A stretch of 64,000 nt of DNA from Streptomyces sp. NRRL S-87 (GCF_000719335.1 NZ_JOGB01000001.1:124001-188000), one strand, 5' to 3'. Shown: positions 51,348 to 60,513, counted from the first letter of the stretch. A program made the numbers and translations. Notes: a model not told the origin generated them from the sequence alone.

Positions 51348-52337
51348 ATGACGAACGCACCCACCCCCGGCGCCCGCTCCGTCCCGTCCGGCGGTACCGG
51401 TCCGGCCGCCCCCGGCCCTGCGGCCGCCCCCGGCCCTCCGGTCGGCCGCCCCGCCCCGGCCGAGGGGCCGGGCCGGACCGACCGTACGCATCCCGCCGAC
51501 GGCACGGGTCCCGCCGACGGCACGGATCCCGCCGACCGTACGGGTCCCGCCGACCGTACGGGCCTGGACGACCGTACGGGCCGGCGCGACCGTACGGGCC
51601 TGGCCGGCAGCACGGCGCTGGTCACCGGCGGCGGCAGCGGCATCGGACGGGCCTGTGCGGTGGCGCTGGCGGCCGCCGGAGCCCGCGTGCACGTGGTCGA
51701 CATCGACGCCGCGGCGGCCAAGGCCGTCGCCGGGGCCGTCGGCGGCACCGCCCACGCCGCCGACCTCGCCGACCCGGCCGCCATCGAGGCGCTGCCCGCG
51801 GACGTCGACGTCCTCGTGAACAACGCTGGCCTCCAGCACGTGGCCCCGCTGCACGCGTTCCCGCCCGAGCGGTTCGCGCGGATCCAGCAGGTGATGGTCA
51901 CCGCACCGTTCCTGCTGATGCGGCGGTGCCTGCCCCACATGTACGACCGCGGGTGGGGCAGGGTCGTCAACATCTCCAGCGTCCACGGCCTGCGGGCCAG
52001 CGCGTTCAAGTCGGCGTACGTCGCCGCCAAGCACGCCCTCGAGGGACTCAGCAAGGTGCTCGCGGTCGAGGCCGCCCCCCACGGCGTGACCAGCAACTGC
52101 GTGAGCCCCGGCTACGTCCGTACGCCCCTGGTCGAGGGCCAGATCCGGGACCAGGCCGCCGCCCACGGGCTGTCGCCCGACGCCGTCGTCGACGACGTGC
52201 TGCTGGCCCGCTCCCCGCTCAAGCGCCTGATCGAGCCCGAGGAGGTGGCGGCCGCGGTCCTCTGGCTCTGCGGCCCCCACACCACCTACGTCACGGGTAC
52301 CTCCCTGCCCCTCGACGGGGGCTGGACCGCGTCGTGA
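51348..52337 (+). CDS. 3-hydroxybutyrate-dehydrogenase-like SDR with repeat N-terminus
   Basis: 329 residues from a leaderless ATG. Residues 1-84 are low-complexity; about 43-84 are seven 6-residue repeats (PADRTG-like) coded by 18-bp units. The SDR domain follows: VTGGGSGIGRACA, VNNAGLQHV, NISSVHG, Tyr/Lys in YVAAKHALEGLSK, CVSPGYVRTPLVEGQI, the last typical of 3-hydroxybutyrate dehydrogenase. The head has no known role and may be strain-variable. Confidence 0.87.
   Translation: MTNAPTPGARSVPSGGTGPAAPGPAAAPGPPVGRPAPAEGPGRTDRTHPADGTGPADGTDPADRTGPADRTGLDDRTGRRDRTGLAGSTALVTGGGSGIGRACAVALAAAGARVHVVDIDAAAAKAVAGAVGGTAHAADLADPAAIEALPADVDVLVNNAGLQHVAPLHAFPPERFARIQQVMVTAPFLLMRRCLPHMYDRGWGRVVNISSVHGLRASAFKSAYVAAKHALEGLSKVLAVEAAPHGVTSNCVSPGYVRTPLVEGQIRDQAAAHGLSPDAVVDDVLLARSPLKRLIEPEEVAAAVLWLCGPHTTYVTGTSLPLDGGWTAS
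51474..51599 (+). repeat. 18-bp in-frame tandem repeat, seven units
   Basis: Units start at 51474, 51492, 51510, 51528, 51546, 51564 and 51582; the core GACCGTACGGG(T/C) recurs. They lie in the SDR coding region and keep frame. Confidence 0.85.
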
Positions 52338-52449
52338 CCCCCGTGCCCGGCCGCGCCCCGCCCGCCTGTGCCCGCCCGCCCCGTGCCCGCCCGCCCCGCG
52401 GCGGCCGGGGGGCCCTACGGGCGGACCGGCCGCGTCCGTCCCCGCGTGC

Positions 52450-53382
52450 TCACCGCCGGACGGCGACCAGGATCTCCCGCGCGCCCAGCGCCAGGAGTTC
52501 GGCCGCCAGCGCCCCGCCGAGCTTCTCGGGGGCGTCGACCGGCCCGGACCCGGAGGCGGTGACCTGCCGGGAGCCGTCCACCGCGGTGACCGCCGCCGAC
52601 AGCACGAGGTCGCCCTCGGGCCCGATCCGCCCCCAGGCCCCCACCGGCACCGAGCACCCGCCGTGCAGTTCGGCCAGCAGGGCGCGCTCCGCCCGCACGC
52701 ACGCGTCGACGCCCACGTCTCCCGTCCCGGCCAGCAGCGCCTCGACCGGACTGCCCGCGCGGACCTGGACGCCCAGCGCGCCCTGCCCGGGGGACGGCGG
52801 GAAGACCGACGGGTCGAGCACCTGCCGCCGGCCCGACGGGGGCAGCATGCCCAGCCGGTTCAATCCGGCCGAGGCCAGCACGACGGCGTGCATCCCGCCC
52901 CGACCCACGTGCCGGAGCCGCGTCGGCACGTTGCCGCGGATCGGCACGACGTCCAGGTCCGGGCGCAGGTGCAGGAGCTGCGCGATGCGCCGCGGCGCGC
53001 CCGTACCCACCCGGGCGCCCTCCGGCAGGCCGTCCAGGGTCGCGCCGCACAGCACGTCCGCCACGTCCTGCCGGGGCCCGGGCGTGGTCAGCAGCCTCGT
53101 GCCGGCCGCCAGGGTGGTCGGCAGGTCCTTCAGCGAGTGGACGACGACGTCCACGTCGCCCTCGACGAGCGCGCGCTCCTGGTCGGAGGAGAAGGCCGAC
53201 CCGCCCGCCGTCCGCGCGACCTCGGCCAACGTCGAGGTGGTCCGGTCCCGGTCCCCGCCCTCGGTCAGCAGCCGCCGTTTGATCCGTACGCCCGGAAGGC
53301 GCGGCTCGACCAGCGCCAGCCACTCCCTGGCCTGCTGCTTCGCCAGTGCGCTGGCCCGCGAACCTACCGTGATCACATCCAT
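52450..53382 (-). CDS. hemC: Hydroxymethylbilane synthase (porphobilinogen deaminase)
   Basis: 310 residues from ATG 53382 (GAGGAG 9 nt upstream; a TTG at 53391 is less likely). It polymerises four porphobilinogens to hydroxymethylbilane in haem/B12 synthesis. Catalytic Asp86 in VVHSLKDLP; Arg-rich substrate loop TGAPRRIAQL; dipyrromethane-cofactor Cys243 in AELHGGCSVPVGA. No other hem gene is near, so it is either a second copy or a displaced single one. TAGGAT (minus strand, 53427-53422) may be its -10. Confidence 0.94.
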   Translation of the reverse strand: MDVITVGSRASALAKQQAREWLALVEPRLPGVRIKRRLLTEGGDRDRTTSTLAEVARTAGGSAFSSDQERALVEGDVDVVVHSLKDLPTTLAAGTRLLTTPGPRQDVADVLCGATLDGLPEGARVGTGAPRRIAQLLHLRPDLDVVPIRGNVPTRLRHVGRGGMHAVVLASAGLNRLGMLPPSGRRQVLDPSVFPPSPGQGALGVQVRAGSPVEALLAGTGDVGVDACVRAERALLAELHGGCSVPVGAWGRIGPEGDLVLSAAVTAVDGSRQVTASGSGPVDAPEKLGGALAAELLALGAREILVAVRR

Positions 53383-53489
53383 GCCGGTCAACTCCTCGCC
53401 GAGTACCGGGTGTTGACCTGGATCCTACGGGCCCCGGAACCATGCGGATTCCGACAGATTGTCACCAAGCGGCGGACCGGCCGCCCCTG

Positions 53490-53523
53490 GTGCGCCGGCC
53501 CCCGCGCGGAGGTGCCGGCGCAC
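53490..53523 (-). terminator. Probable terminator of the kinase gene
   Basis: 10-bp perfect stem (GTGCGCCGGC at 53490-53499 with 53514-53523), 14-nt loop, about 50 bp beyond the kinase stop. Confidence 0.55.
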
Positions 53524-53575
53524 GCGCAACGCACGGCGGCGCTCCCCGCGCGGCCGGCCGGTGCGGACCCGTCGG

Positions 53576-55471
53576 TCAGCCCTGACGGCCCACCGCGAAG
53601 GTGGAGCAGGCCGACCCCTCGGCGATGACCGCGCCGTTGATGACGGTGGGCCGGGCCTCCGTGACGGTCGCCTCCAGGTCGACGGTCAGGTAGCCCGGCG
53701 GCTGGACGATCCACCGGTCGCCGCGCAGCACCAGGTGCCCGTCCTCGTACGACCCGACCATGGTGAACGAGCCCGACGGCACGGTCGGGTTGTCCGGGTG
53801 CGCGGAGAACGCGAACACGGCGCGCAGCCCGTCCCCGCCCGCGCTGTTGATGGTGAGGTCGAGGGAGGTCAGGCCCTGGGTGCACCGGTAGGCACCCCGC
53901 CACACGCCGACCACCGCGGCCGTGCCCCCGTCCGACGGCGAGGGACCCGTCTGCCCGCCGGAGGACGAACCGCCCGGGTCATCAGGGCCGTCGCCGGAGG
54001 GCGACGGCCCGGGGTCGGGACTGCCGCCGTTGCGCGCGTCGGTCCGCCCCGTGCCGGTCCCGCTGCTCGTTCCGGTACCCGTGCCCGCCCCAGCGGTGGT
54101 CCCCGAGCCCGACCCGTCCCAGGCCCGCGGCAGGAGCCACGCCAGGAGGCCGATCACCACGGCCGCGACCGCCGCGCCGCCGACGGCCAGGGCGGTACGC
54201 CCGCCCGCCCCCGACCGCGGCGCGTTCGGGTGCCGGTGCGGCACCGGCTGCTCCGGGAAGGTGGGCGGCAGCGGGGGGACGTCCACGGGCGGCGGCCCGA
54301 AACCGCCGGGGCCGGGCGTCGGTGCCGGGTGCTGCGGCGCCCGGTGCTGCGGAGGCTGGTGCTGGGGGTGCTGGGGGTGCTGGGGGTGCTGGGGGTGCTG
54401 GTGGGGCTGTGGCGCCCGCGGCGCGGGCGGTTGGTGCGGCGGGGGCGGCTGCCGGTCCGGCCCGGGCTGCTCCGGCGCGGCCTCCGTGGCGGCAGCGGGA
54501 TCGACGCCGCCCCGCCCGGGGGCGTGCGGGTCGACCGTCGTCGGGGTCCGCGGGTCGACCGTGGTCGGGACCGTCCCGTCGGGGCGTACGGCGCCCTCCG
54601 CGAACAGCACGGCGGCCAGGGCCGAGGGCAACCACCGCACTCCCGCCGTGGCCTCGGTCTCGCCCGAGAGCTCGTCCAGCAGCTGCGACACGGTGGGACG
54701 TGCCGCCGGGTCCTTGGCCAGGCAGCGGCCGACCACGTCGCGCAGCCGGGCGGGCAGGGCGGCGAGGTCCGGCTCGTGGTGCACCACCCGGTACATCAGC
54801 TGGGAGACCGTGCCGGCGCCGAACGGGCCCGTACCGGTGGCGGTGAAGGTCAGCAGTGCCCCCAGCGCGAACACGTCGGTGGCCGCGGTGACCGGCTCCC
54901 CGGTCAGCTGCTCCGGAGCCATGAACCCCGGTGTCCCCACCATGAATCCGGTGCGGGTGAGATCGGTCGCCCCGTCGGCGACGACCGAGATGCCGAAGTC
55001 GATGACGCGCGGACCGTCGGCGGAGAGCAGCACGTTGGCCGGCTTGAGGTCCCGGTGGACGACGTCCTGCGCGTGGATGGCCTCCAGGGCCTCGGCCACT
55101 CCGGCGGCCAGCGCGAGCACGGACTGCTCGGGCCAGGGGCCGTGTGCCCGTACCGCGTCGTTCAGGGAGGGGCCGGACACGTACGCGGTCGCCAGCCAGG
55201 GCGGGTTGCCGTCCGGGTCGGCGTCGATGAGCCCGGCCGTGAACACCCCGTTGACCTGCCGCGCGGCGGTGACCTCGCGGACGAAGCGGCGCCGGAACCC
55301 GGCGTCCTCCGCGAGCTCCGGCCGCACCACCTTGACGGCGACGGACCGGCCGCCCCGCGAGCGCCCGAGGTACACGGTCCCCATGCCGCCGCCGCCCAGC
55401 CGCCCGGTGATCCGGTACGGGCCGACCTGCACGGGATCCCCGGTCCGCAGTGCCTCCGGTTCGCGCTTCAC
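53576..55471 (-). CDS. Membrane Ser/Thr protein kinase with extracellular domain
   Basis: 631 residues from GTG 55471 (GGGAGGGGGG upstream). Kinase domain (about 19-270): GGGGMGTVYLG, Lys47 in VAVKVV, HRDLKPANVL (Asp141), DFGIS (Asp158), GTPGFMAPEQL. A Pro/His/Gln linker with repeated QHP leads to one membrane helix (ALAVGGAAVAAVVIGLLAWLLP), a Thr/Gly/Ser stalk and a C-terminal beta-rich external domain of about 115 residues (VVGVWRGAYRCTQGLTSLDLTI ... CSTF) with two Cys. External part probably senses a ligand; none identified. Confidence 0.92.
   Translation of the reverse strand: MKREPEALRTGDPVQVGPYRITGRLGGGGMGTVYLGRSRGGRSVAVKVVRPELAEDAGFRRRFVREVTAARQVNGVFTAGLIDADPDGNPPWLATAYVSGPSLNDAVRAHGPWPEQSVLALAAGVAEALEAIHAQDVVHRDLKPANVLLSADGPRVIDFGISVVADGATDLTRTGFMVGTPGFMAPEQLTGEPVTAATDVFALGALLTFTATGTGPFGAGTVSQLMYRVVHHEPDLAALPARLRDVVGRCLAKDPAARPTVSQLLDELSGETEATAGVRWLPSALAAVLFAEGAVRPDGTVPTTVDPRTPTTVDPHAPGRGGVDPAAATEAAPEQPGPDRQPPPPHQPPAPRAPQPHQHPQHPQHPQHPQHQPPQHRAPQHPAPTPGPGGFGPPPVDVPPLPPTFPEQPVPHRHPNAPRSGAGGRTALAVGGAAVAAVVIGLLAWLLPRAWDGSGSGTTAGAGTGTGTSSGTGTGRTDARNGGSPDPGPSPSGDGPDDPGGSSSGGQTGPSPSDGGTAAVVGVWRGAYRCTQGLTSLDLTINSAGGDGLRAVFAFSAHPDNPTVPSGSFTMVGSYEDGHLVLRGDRWIVQPPGYLTVDLEATVTEARPTVINGAVIAEGSACSTFAVGRQG
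54361..54396 (-). repeat. 9-bp tandem repeat encoding His-Pro-Gln
   Basis: GCTGGGGGT four times in a row, in the kinase linker; variants flank it. Confidence 0.8.
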
Positions 55472-55835
55472 GCAGCCCCCCTCCCGGGCCGGCCGAAGGA
55501 GGGCCACGGCCCGCCGTAGTGCCGTCATCATGGCAGTGCCGCGCGGGAGCGGGGGGCGGATTCCGGCCGTACCGCGTCACGGGTACGACGCCCACGCCCC
55601 GGCCTGCCGCGCCCGGCCCCGTTCCGGCCCTGCCAGGGCGAAAGATACAGGCCAACCGGAACCGTTGGCGCCGTTTCTCGTCGGCCCGACGGCGGGGCCT
55701 ATCCGCGGGATCCAGGCGAAAGCACGCCGGTCACCAGCGCACCGCATGGCGTGCCCCGTGCGGATCACGACGAACAGCCGCTCCACGCCTCGTCGTTCGG
55801 TGCGGCCGTGACGCGCCCCGGCGTCCGAGCCGGCG
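55472..55835. other. 364-bp intergenic region upstream of the kinase
   Basis: Lies between the kinase start and the TetR stop (both minus). I see no credible gene, promoter motif or repeat; the open frames here lack ribosome sites. Confidence 0.5.
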
Positions 55836-56444
55836 TCAGGTGCCGTCCACGAGCCGCTGGAGACCGGGCGCGTACAGGTCGGCCAGCCGGTCGGCGCTCG
55901 TCCGCGCGCTGGCCCCGTCCGGCCGGTGCAGGCTCAGGGTGGCGCCCAGCCCCAGCAGCTGGCCGGCGATGAGCTCGGCCCGCAGGCCCGCGTCCGGTCC
56001 CGAAAGGGTGGCGGCCAGCCGATCGGTGACCTGCTCGCGGAAACGCGCCCGCAGCAGGGTGCGTTCGTCCTCGATGCCGAGGGAGAACACCACCCGCAGC
56101 AGCGGGTCCCCGCGCAGCCGGTCCCGCAGTTCCACCATCGTCAGGACCAGGTGCCGTCCGAGCTCCGGCGGCGGGGCGGCGAACAGTTCGTCGGCGGCCG
56201 GGCCGAAGTCGGCGACCGTGTTGAACAGGGCCTCCTTGCTGCCGAACCGCTTCACGATCAGTGACGGGCTCACCCCGGCGGCCGCCGCGATGCCGCGCAT
56301 GGTGACCTCGGCGTACGGGCGCAGCGCGAACGCCCGGCGCGCGGCCCGCACGATGGCGTCCCGCCCGCTCCCGGCGCCCGCCCCGTCGCCCGGACCGCCG
56401 TCTTCGGTGAACGCCGCCGAGGCGGGTCCGTCGGTGGTGCTCAT
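55836..56444 (-). CDS. TetR-family regulator of the MFS operon
   Basis: 202 residues; ATG overlaps the MFS stop by 4 nt. HTH after a Gly/Ala-rich head: DAIVRAARRAFALRPYAEVTMRGIAAAAGVSPSLIVKRFGSKEALF. C-terminal domain VTDRLAATLSGPDAGLRAELIAGQLLGLG as in TetR_C_35-like proteins. As second gene of the operon it likely represses at the paired sites 57967-58008. Confidence 0.89.
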   Translation of the reverse strand: MSTTDGPASAAFTEDGGPGDGAGAGSGRDAIVRAARRAFALRPYAEVTMRGIAAAAGVSPSLIVKRFGSKEALFNTVADFGPAADELFAAPPPELGRHLVLTMVELRDRLRGDPLLRVVFSLGIEDERTLLRARFREQVTDRLAATLSGPDAGLRAELIAGQLLGLGATLSLHRPDGASARTSADRLADLYAPGLQRLVDGT

Positions 56445-57928
56445 GCGCTCTCCCGGGCGGCGGTCACGGAGGCTGACCCCGTGACCGTACCGTCCTTCGC
56501 GGACCGGCGCGGGGCACCGCGTCCGGGCCGGTCCGACGGCAGGAACGCCGCGGCGACGAGCGCGGCGAGCGCCGTGCCGCCGGCGATCAGGAAGACCAGC
56601 AGGTACGCGTGCAGGGTCGGGGCGGTGCGGCCGCCGGCCACGAACGTCACGTGGGCCAGCACGGTGGCGACCACGGCGCTGCAGCAGGCCTGCCCGACGG
56701 AACGCATCAGGGTGTTCAGGCCGTTGGCCGCGGCCGTCTCGCTCACCGGCACGGCCCGCATGACGAGGGCGGGCAGCGCGGAGTACGCGATCGCCGTGCC
56801 GGAGGAGACCACGGTGGCACCGGCCACGATGAGCCACAGGCTGTGGCTGGTGAAGAAGCGCACCACGTAGCCGACCGCCATGACGGCGGCGGCGAGCGCG
56901 AGGGCGGTGCGGGGACCGTACGCGGCGGAGATCCGTGCGGAGACGGGGGAGAGGGCCACCATCGCCAGCCCGCCGGGCAGCAGGCACAGGCCGCTCACCA
57001 CGATGGAGGCGCCCAGTCCGTACCCCGTGCTCGTCGGCTCCTGCACCATCTGGCCCGTGACGAGGGAGTTCGCGTAGAAGGCGAACCCGACCAGCAGGGC
57101 CGCCAGGTTGGTCAGCAGCACGGCGGGCCGGGCGGAGACCCGCAGGTCGACGATGGGGGAGCGGGTGCGCAGTTCGAACCGGCCCCACAGCAGGCCCACC
57201 ACCACGGACGCGCCGAGCAGGCCGAGCGTGCGGCCGGACGTCCAGCCCCAGTCCGCGCCTCGGGTGACGGCGAGCAGCAGCCCGACGAGGCAGCCGGTCA
57301 GGCCGAGGGTCCCCGGGAGGTCGAAACGGCCGGGGGAGCGCACGGGGGACTCCGGCACGATCCGCAGCACCAGGAGCAGGTCGAGCAGCCCGAGGGCGGC
57401 CGAGGCCCAGAACATGGTGTGCCAGTCGAAGTTCTCCATGACCAGCGCGGCCACCGGCAGGCCGATCGCCGCCCCGATGCCGAGGGTCGAGCTCATGAGC
57501 GCGATCGAGGGCAGGACCCGGTCGGCGGGCAGCTCGTCGCGGATGATGCTGATGCCCAGCGGGATCACCGCGAGGGCCGCGCCCTGCAGGGCCCGGCCGG
57601 TGATCAGCACGCCGATGTCGGAGCTGACCGCGCACAGGACGGAACCCAGTGTCAGGACACCGAGCGAGGCCAGCAGCACCCGGCGCTTGCCGTACATGTC
57701 GCCGACGCGGCCGAGGACCGGGGTGAAGACCGCACCGGTGAGGAGGGTGACGGTCACCAGCCAGCCGGCGGCGCCGGGGCTCGCGCCGGTCAGGTCGGGG
57801 ACGTGCGGGAGCAGCGGGACCACGAGGGTCTGCATGACGGCGACGACCATGCCGCAGAAGGCGAGGACAGGCACGACGTACCGGGACTGCGGGGCGGCCG
57901 CACCGGCGGCGGGCATCGCGGCGGACAT
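56441..57928 (-). CDS. MFS drug-exporter-like transporter
   Basis: 495 residues from ATG 57928 (GGAG 4 nt upstream; an in-frame GTG at 57973 would lie in the operator). About 14 helices, DHA2-like: GRVGDMYGKRRVLL (motif A), GRALQGAALAVIPLGISIIRDEL (motif C region), TFVAGGRTAPTLHAYLLVF. Exporters of this type expel antibiotics or dyes. Cotranscribed with its probable TetR repressor. Confidence 0.9.
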   Translation of the reverse strand: MSAAMPAAGAAAPQSRYVVPVLAFCGMVVAVMQTLVVPLLPHVPDLTGASPGAAGWLVTVTLLTGAVFTPVLGRVGDMYGKRRVLLASLGVLTLGSVLCAVSSDIGVLITGRALQGAALAVIPLGISIIRDELPADRVLPSIALMSSTLGIGAAIGLPVAALVMENFDWHTMFWASAALGLLDLLLVLRIVPESPVRSPGRFDLPGTLGLTGCLVGLLLAVTRGADWGWTSGRTLGLLGASVVVGLLWGRFELRTRSPIVDLRVSARPAVLLTNLAALLVGFAFYANSLVTGQMVQEPTSTGYGLGASIVVSGLCLLPGGLAMVALSPVSARISAAYGPRTALALAAAVMAVGYVVRFFTSHSLWLIVAGATVVSSGTAIAYSALPALVMRAVPVSETAAANGLNTLMRSVGQACCSAVVATVLAHVTFVAGGRTAPTLHAYLLVFLIAGGTALAALVAAAFLPSDRPGRGAPRRSAKDGTVTGSASVTAARESA

Positions 57929-57964
57929 GCTGCTCCAGGGGGAGGGAGGGGAGCGGGGACCCGA

Positions 57965-58010
57965 GGGGTGCACAGCTGTTCACCTCCCAGGGTAAACGAC
58001 TGTGCACCCC
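57965..58010. promoter_or_regulatory. Paired operator sites upstream of the MFS-TetR operon
   Basis: GGGGTGCACAG (57965-57975) and CTGTGCACCCC (58000-58010) are perfect inverted arms. Each belongs to an 18-bp site (57967-57984 read on minus, 57991-58008 on plus) with consensus GGTRAACRRCTGTGCACC, so two regulator dimers could bind. Confidence 0.6.
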
Positions 58011-58052
58011 GGTGGCCGGTGGCCGGTGGCCGGTGGACGGTGCCGTCGGCCG

Positions 58053-58856
58053 TCAGAGGTCGGCGGCGTGGTCGGGGACGTAGGTCTGGAGGTCGCGCGG
58101 GGGCCGCTCGTAGCCCGTGGCCCGCGGGCGTTCCGGCAGGTCGAGCACCGGCGGCGGCACCTCGTGGTACGGCACCGAGTCGAGCAGGTGGGCGATCATG
58201 TTCAGCCGGGCCCGGCGCTTGTCGTCGCTCTCCACCACGAACCAGGGCGCCTCGACGACGTCGGTGTGGACCAGCATCTCGTCCTTGGCCCGGGAGTACG
58301 CCTCCCAGCGGGTGATCGACTCCAGGTCCATGGGCGACAGCTTCCAGCGCCGGAGCGGGTCGTCCAGGCGGCGCTTGAAGCGTGCCTGCTGCTCGGCGTC
58401 GCTCACCGAGAACCAGTACTTCCGCAGCAGGATCCCGTCCTCCACCAGCATCCGCTCGAAGACGGGGCACTGCCGGAGGAAGCGCTGGTGCTCCTCCTTG
58501 GTGCAGAAGCCCATCACGTGCTCCACGCCGGCCCGGTTGTACCAGGAACGGTCGAACAGCACGATCTCCCCGGCGGCCGGGAGGTGCTCGACGTACCGCT
58601 GGAAGTACCACTGCGTGCGCTCGCGCTCGGTGGGCTTGGGCAGGGCCGCGATCCGCGCCACCCGGGGGTTGAGGAACTCCGTGACGCGCTTGATGGTGCT
58701 GCCCTTGCCCGCCGCGTCGCGGCCCTCGAAGACCACCACCAGCCGGGCCCCCTCCGCCCGCACCCACTCCTGCAGCTTGACCAACTCGATCTGCAGTGAA
58801 CGCAGTTCCCTCTCGTACACCTCCCGCGGCAACCTCGCCGCCTTCTTGCCGGCCAT
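58053..58856 (-). CDS. ppk2: Polyphosphate kinase 2
   Basis: 267 residues. Walker A GRDAAGKGS (45-53), FDRSWYNRAGVEHVMGF (Walker B/lid region) and RFKRRLDDPLRRWKLSPMDLES are the PPK2 class-I signature. It phosphorylates nucleoside diphosphates from polyphosphate (or the reverse). Single-domain size is usual. The upstream stretch (58857-59089) is only a promoter region shared with the PhnA-like gene. Confidence 0.94.
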   Translation of the reverse strand: MAGKKAARLPREVYERELRSLQIELVKLQEWVRAEGARLVVVFEGRDAAGKGSTIKRVTEFLNPRVARIAALPKPTERERTQWYFQRYVEHLPAAGEIVLFDRSWYNRAGVEHVMGFCTKEEHQRFLRQCPVFERMLVEDGILLRKYWFSVSDAEQQARFKRRLDDPLRRWKLSPMDLESITRWEAYSRAKDEMLVHTDVVEAPWFVVESDDKRRARLNMIAHLLDSVPYHEVPPPVLDLPERPRATGYERPPRDLQTYVPDHAADL

Positions 58857-59077
58857 ACCGCCTCCGCCCTCGGGTGGCTGACGCGACGCCCTCGTCCCGA
58901 GCCGGGGAAGGGCGGGGCGTCACCTCCGTGATCTCTGACGGCAACAGTACGCCCGAGGGGTCCTCCCGTCCGCGGGCGCGGGGCCGCTCCTTCGGGTCGG
59001 CGCGCCCGCGGACGGCAGCCGGCCGGCGCTCGCCGCAGGCATCACCGACCGGCCGACCGACCGGGCGGGGCAGCAAA

Positions 59078-59083
59078 TAGACT
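59078..59083 (+). promoter_or_regulatory. -10 of leaderless yjdM/phnA-like gene
   Basis: TAGACT, 6 nt before the GTG at 59090, preceded by A/T-rich CAAA. Confidence 0.6.
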
Positions 59084-59089
59084 GGTGGG

Positions 59090-59443
59090 GTGAGTGAGAA
59101 CCTGCCTTCCTGTCCCGAATGCTCCAGCGCGTACACCTACGAGATGGGCGCCCTGCTGGTCTGCCCCGAGTGCGGCCACGAATGGAGCCGCACGTCCGCC
59201 GGCACCGATGCCACCTCCGAGGAGCACGTCATCAAGGACTCGGTCGGCAACGTGCTCGCCGACGGCGACACCGTGACGGTCGTGAAGGGCCTCAAGGTCA
59301 AGGGCCACCCGACCGGGATCAAGGCCGGAACGAAGGTGCGCAACATCCGCCTCGTCGACGGGGTCGACGGCCACGACATCGACTGCAAGATCGACGGGTT
59401 CGGCCACATGCAGCTGAAGTCCAGCGTGGTCAGGAAGGGCTGA
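59090..59443 (+). CDS. Zinc-ribbon protein YjdM/PhnA-like
   Basis: 117 residues, leaderless GTG. N-terminal zinc ribbon CPECSSAYTYEMGALLVCPECGHEW (Cys pairs C-x2-C...C-x2-C), C-terminal PhnA domain VIKDSVGNVLADGDTVTVVKGLKVKGHPTGIKAGTKVRNIRLVDGVDGHDIDCKIDGFGHMQLKSSVV. Historically named alkylphosphonate protein PhnA; no phosphonate role is established. Family usually single-copy and conserved. Confidence 0.92.
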   Translation: MSENLPSCPECSSAYTYEMGALLVCPECGHEWSRTSAGTDATSEEHVIKDSVGNVLADGDTVTVVKGLKVKGHPTGIKAGTKVRNIRLVDGVDGHDIDCKIDGFGHMQLKSSVVRKG

Positions 59444-59460
59444 ACGCCCTGAACGCCCCC

Positions 59461-59494
59461 GCCGGAGCGGGTCCCGCCCCGCCGGAGCGGGTCC
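59461..59494 (+). repeat. 20-bp-period direct repeat after a stop codon
   Basis: GCCGGAGCGGGTCC at 59461-59474 and 59481-59494, 18 bp beyond the preceding gene. Confidence 0.75.
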
Positions 59495-59506
59495 GCGACG
59501 CTGTTC

Positions 59507-59524
59507 CGCGGCCGCTGGGCCGCG
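59507..59524. terminator. Short G/C hairpin between convergent genes
   Basis: CGCGGCC-GCTG-GGCCGCG, 7-bp stem. Confidence 0.5.
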
Positions 59525-59589
59525 CACCGGGGGGCGTGCCGGGGGTGTGGTGCCGGGGGTGGTGCCGGCGCGGCAGGACGCCGTAGGAG

Positions 59590-60315
59590 CTAGTCGAGCG
59601 GGTCCGTGCCCGCCACCCGGTGCGCCTCCAGCTCCGGATCGGCGAGCAGGTCCGCGACCAGGGCCTCCGGCCCGCCCACGTAGGTGCTCTTCAGGTCGGT
59701 GTCGCCGCCCACGCACCAGGCACGGTCCCCGGGCCACCACAGGTCCGGGAGTTCCGCGTACGGGTCGAGCGACTGGGGCGAGGTGACGTCCGCCAGCGTC
59801 CCGGCCAGCAGCACCTTGTCGCGGTGCGGGGTCGCGAAACGCGGCACCGCGCCCCAGTCCCGGTGCCCGTAGCCGTCCCACAGTGCGTACCAGCACCGGT
59901 CGGCGGCGGCGGTGTGCCGGGTCAGGACGCGGACGAGGGCCCGGGCCACGTCCGGAGGCGTCGGCCCCTCGCCCGGCCACTCGTCCCAGACGCCCGGCAG
60001 GGACAGCCCACCGTACGACTCGTCCCGGGAGACCCCGAGAAGCTCGTGCCAGCGCGTACCGCCGTCCGGACTGCGCCCGTACGCGGCCCCGACGACCTCC
60101 CAGCGCACCGGCCGCTCGCCGAGGTGCGCCGGGTGCAGGATGCGTGCGTACGCGGGGAAGCCGGGGGCGGACACCCCGGCCACGGTGCCGAAGTCCCCCT
60201 GCCCCGGGCGTCGTCGGGTCAGCCAGTCCGCGGGGGAGAGGTCGTCCGTCTGGACGCGCAGACGGCCGTAGCGGCCCGGTCCGGGCACGCGGTGCGTCGA
60301 TCCGTACATGGTCAC
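59590..60315 (-). CDS. Conserved hypothetical protein
   Basis: 241 residues from GTG 60315 (CAGACT ends 6 nt upstream, so probably leaderless; an in-frame ATG lies at 60309). Trp-rich and globular: FPAYARILHPAHLGERPVRW, WDEWPGEGPTPPDVARALVRVLTRHT, WYALWDGYG, PDLWWPGDRAWCVGGDTDLKSTYVGG. I do not recognise a named domain; the layout resembles a widespread Streptomyces hypothetical family. No signal or membrane segment. Confidence 0.72.
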   Translation of the reverse strand: MTMYGSTHRVPGPGRYGRLRVQTDDLSPADWLTRRRPGQGDFGTVAGVSAPGFPAYARILHPAHLGERPVRWEVVGAAYGRSPDGGTRWHELLGVSRDESYGGLSLPGVWDEWPGEGPTPPDVARALVRVLTRHTAAADRCWYALWDGYGHRDWGAVPRFATPHRDKVLLAGTLADVTSPQSLDPYAELPDLWWPGDRAWCVGGDTDLKSTYVGGPEALVADLLADPELEAHRVAGTDPLD

Positions 60316-60513
60316 CCGCCCAGTCTGCCCTCCGCCGGCGCCGGCCCGGCGCCGAACGACGCACCTGACCGGCCGGCGTCAGACCATGCTGGTCAGGGGT
60401 CGTCCCGCTGCCCGCCCGCCCGGTGGTGCGTGCGCGGCGCACGCCCCGGCGTCCGGGTGACGTTGTGGCACGGGCCCGGCGTCGCTCGGCGGTTCCCGTG
60501 CGCGGGGGGCCCT

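Noticed and set aside
55577..55786. Possible 69-residue gene upstream of the kinase
   Set aside because: No ribosome site or family resemblance; codon bias weak.
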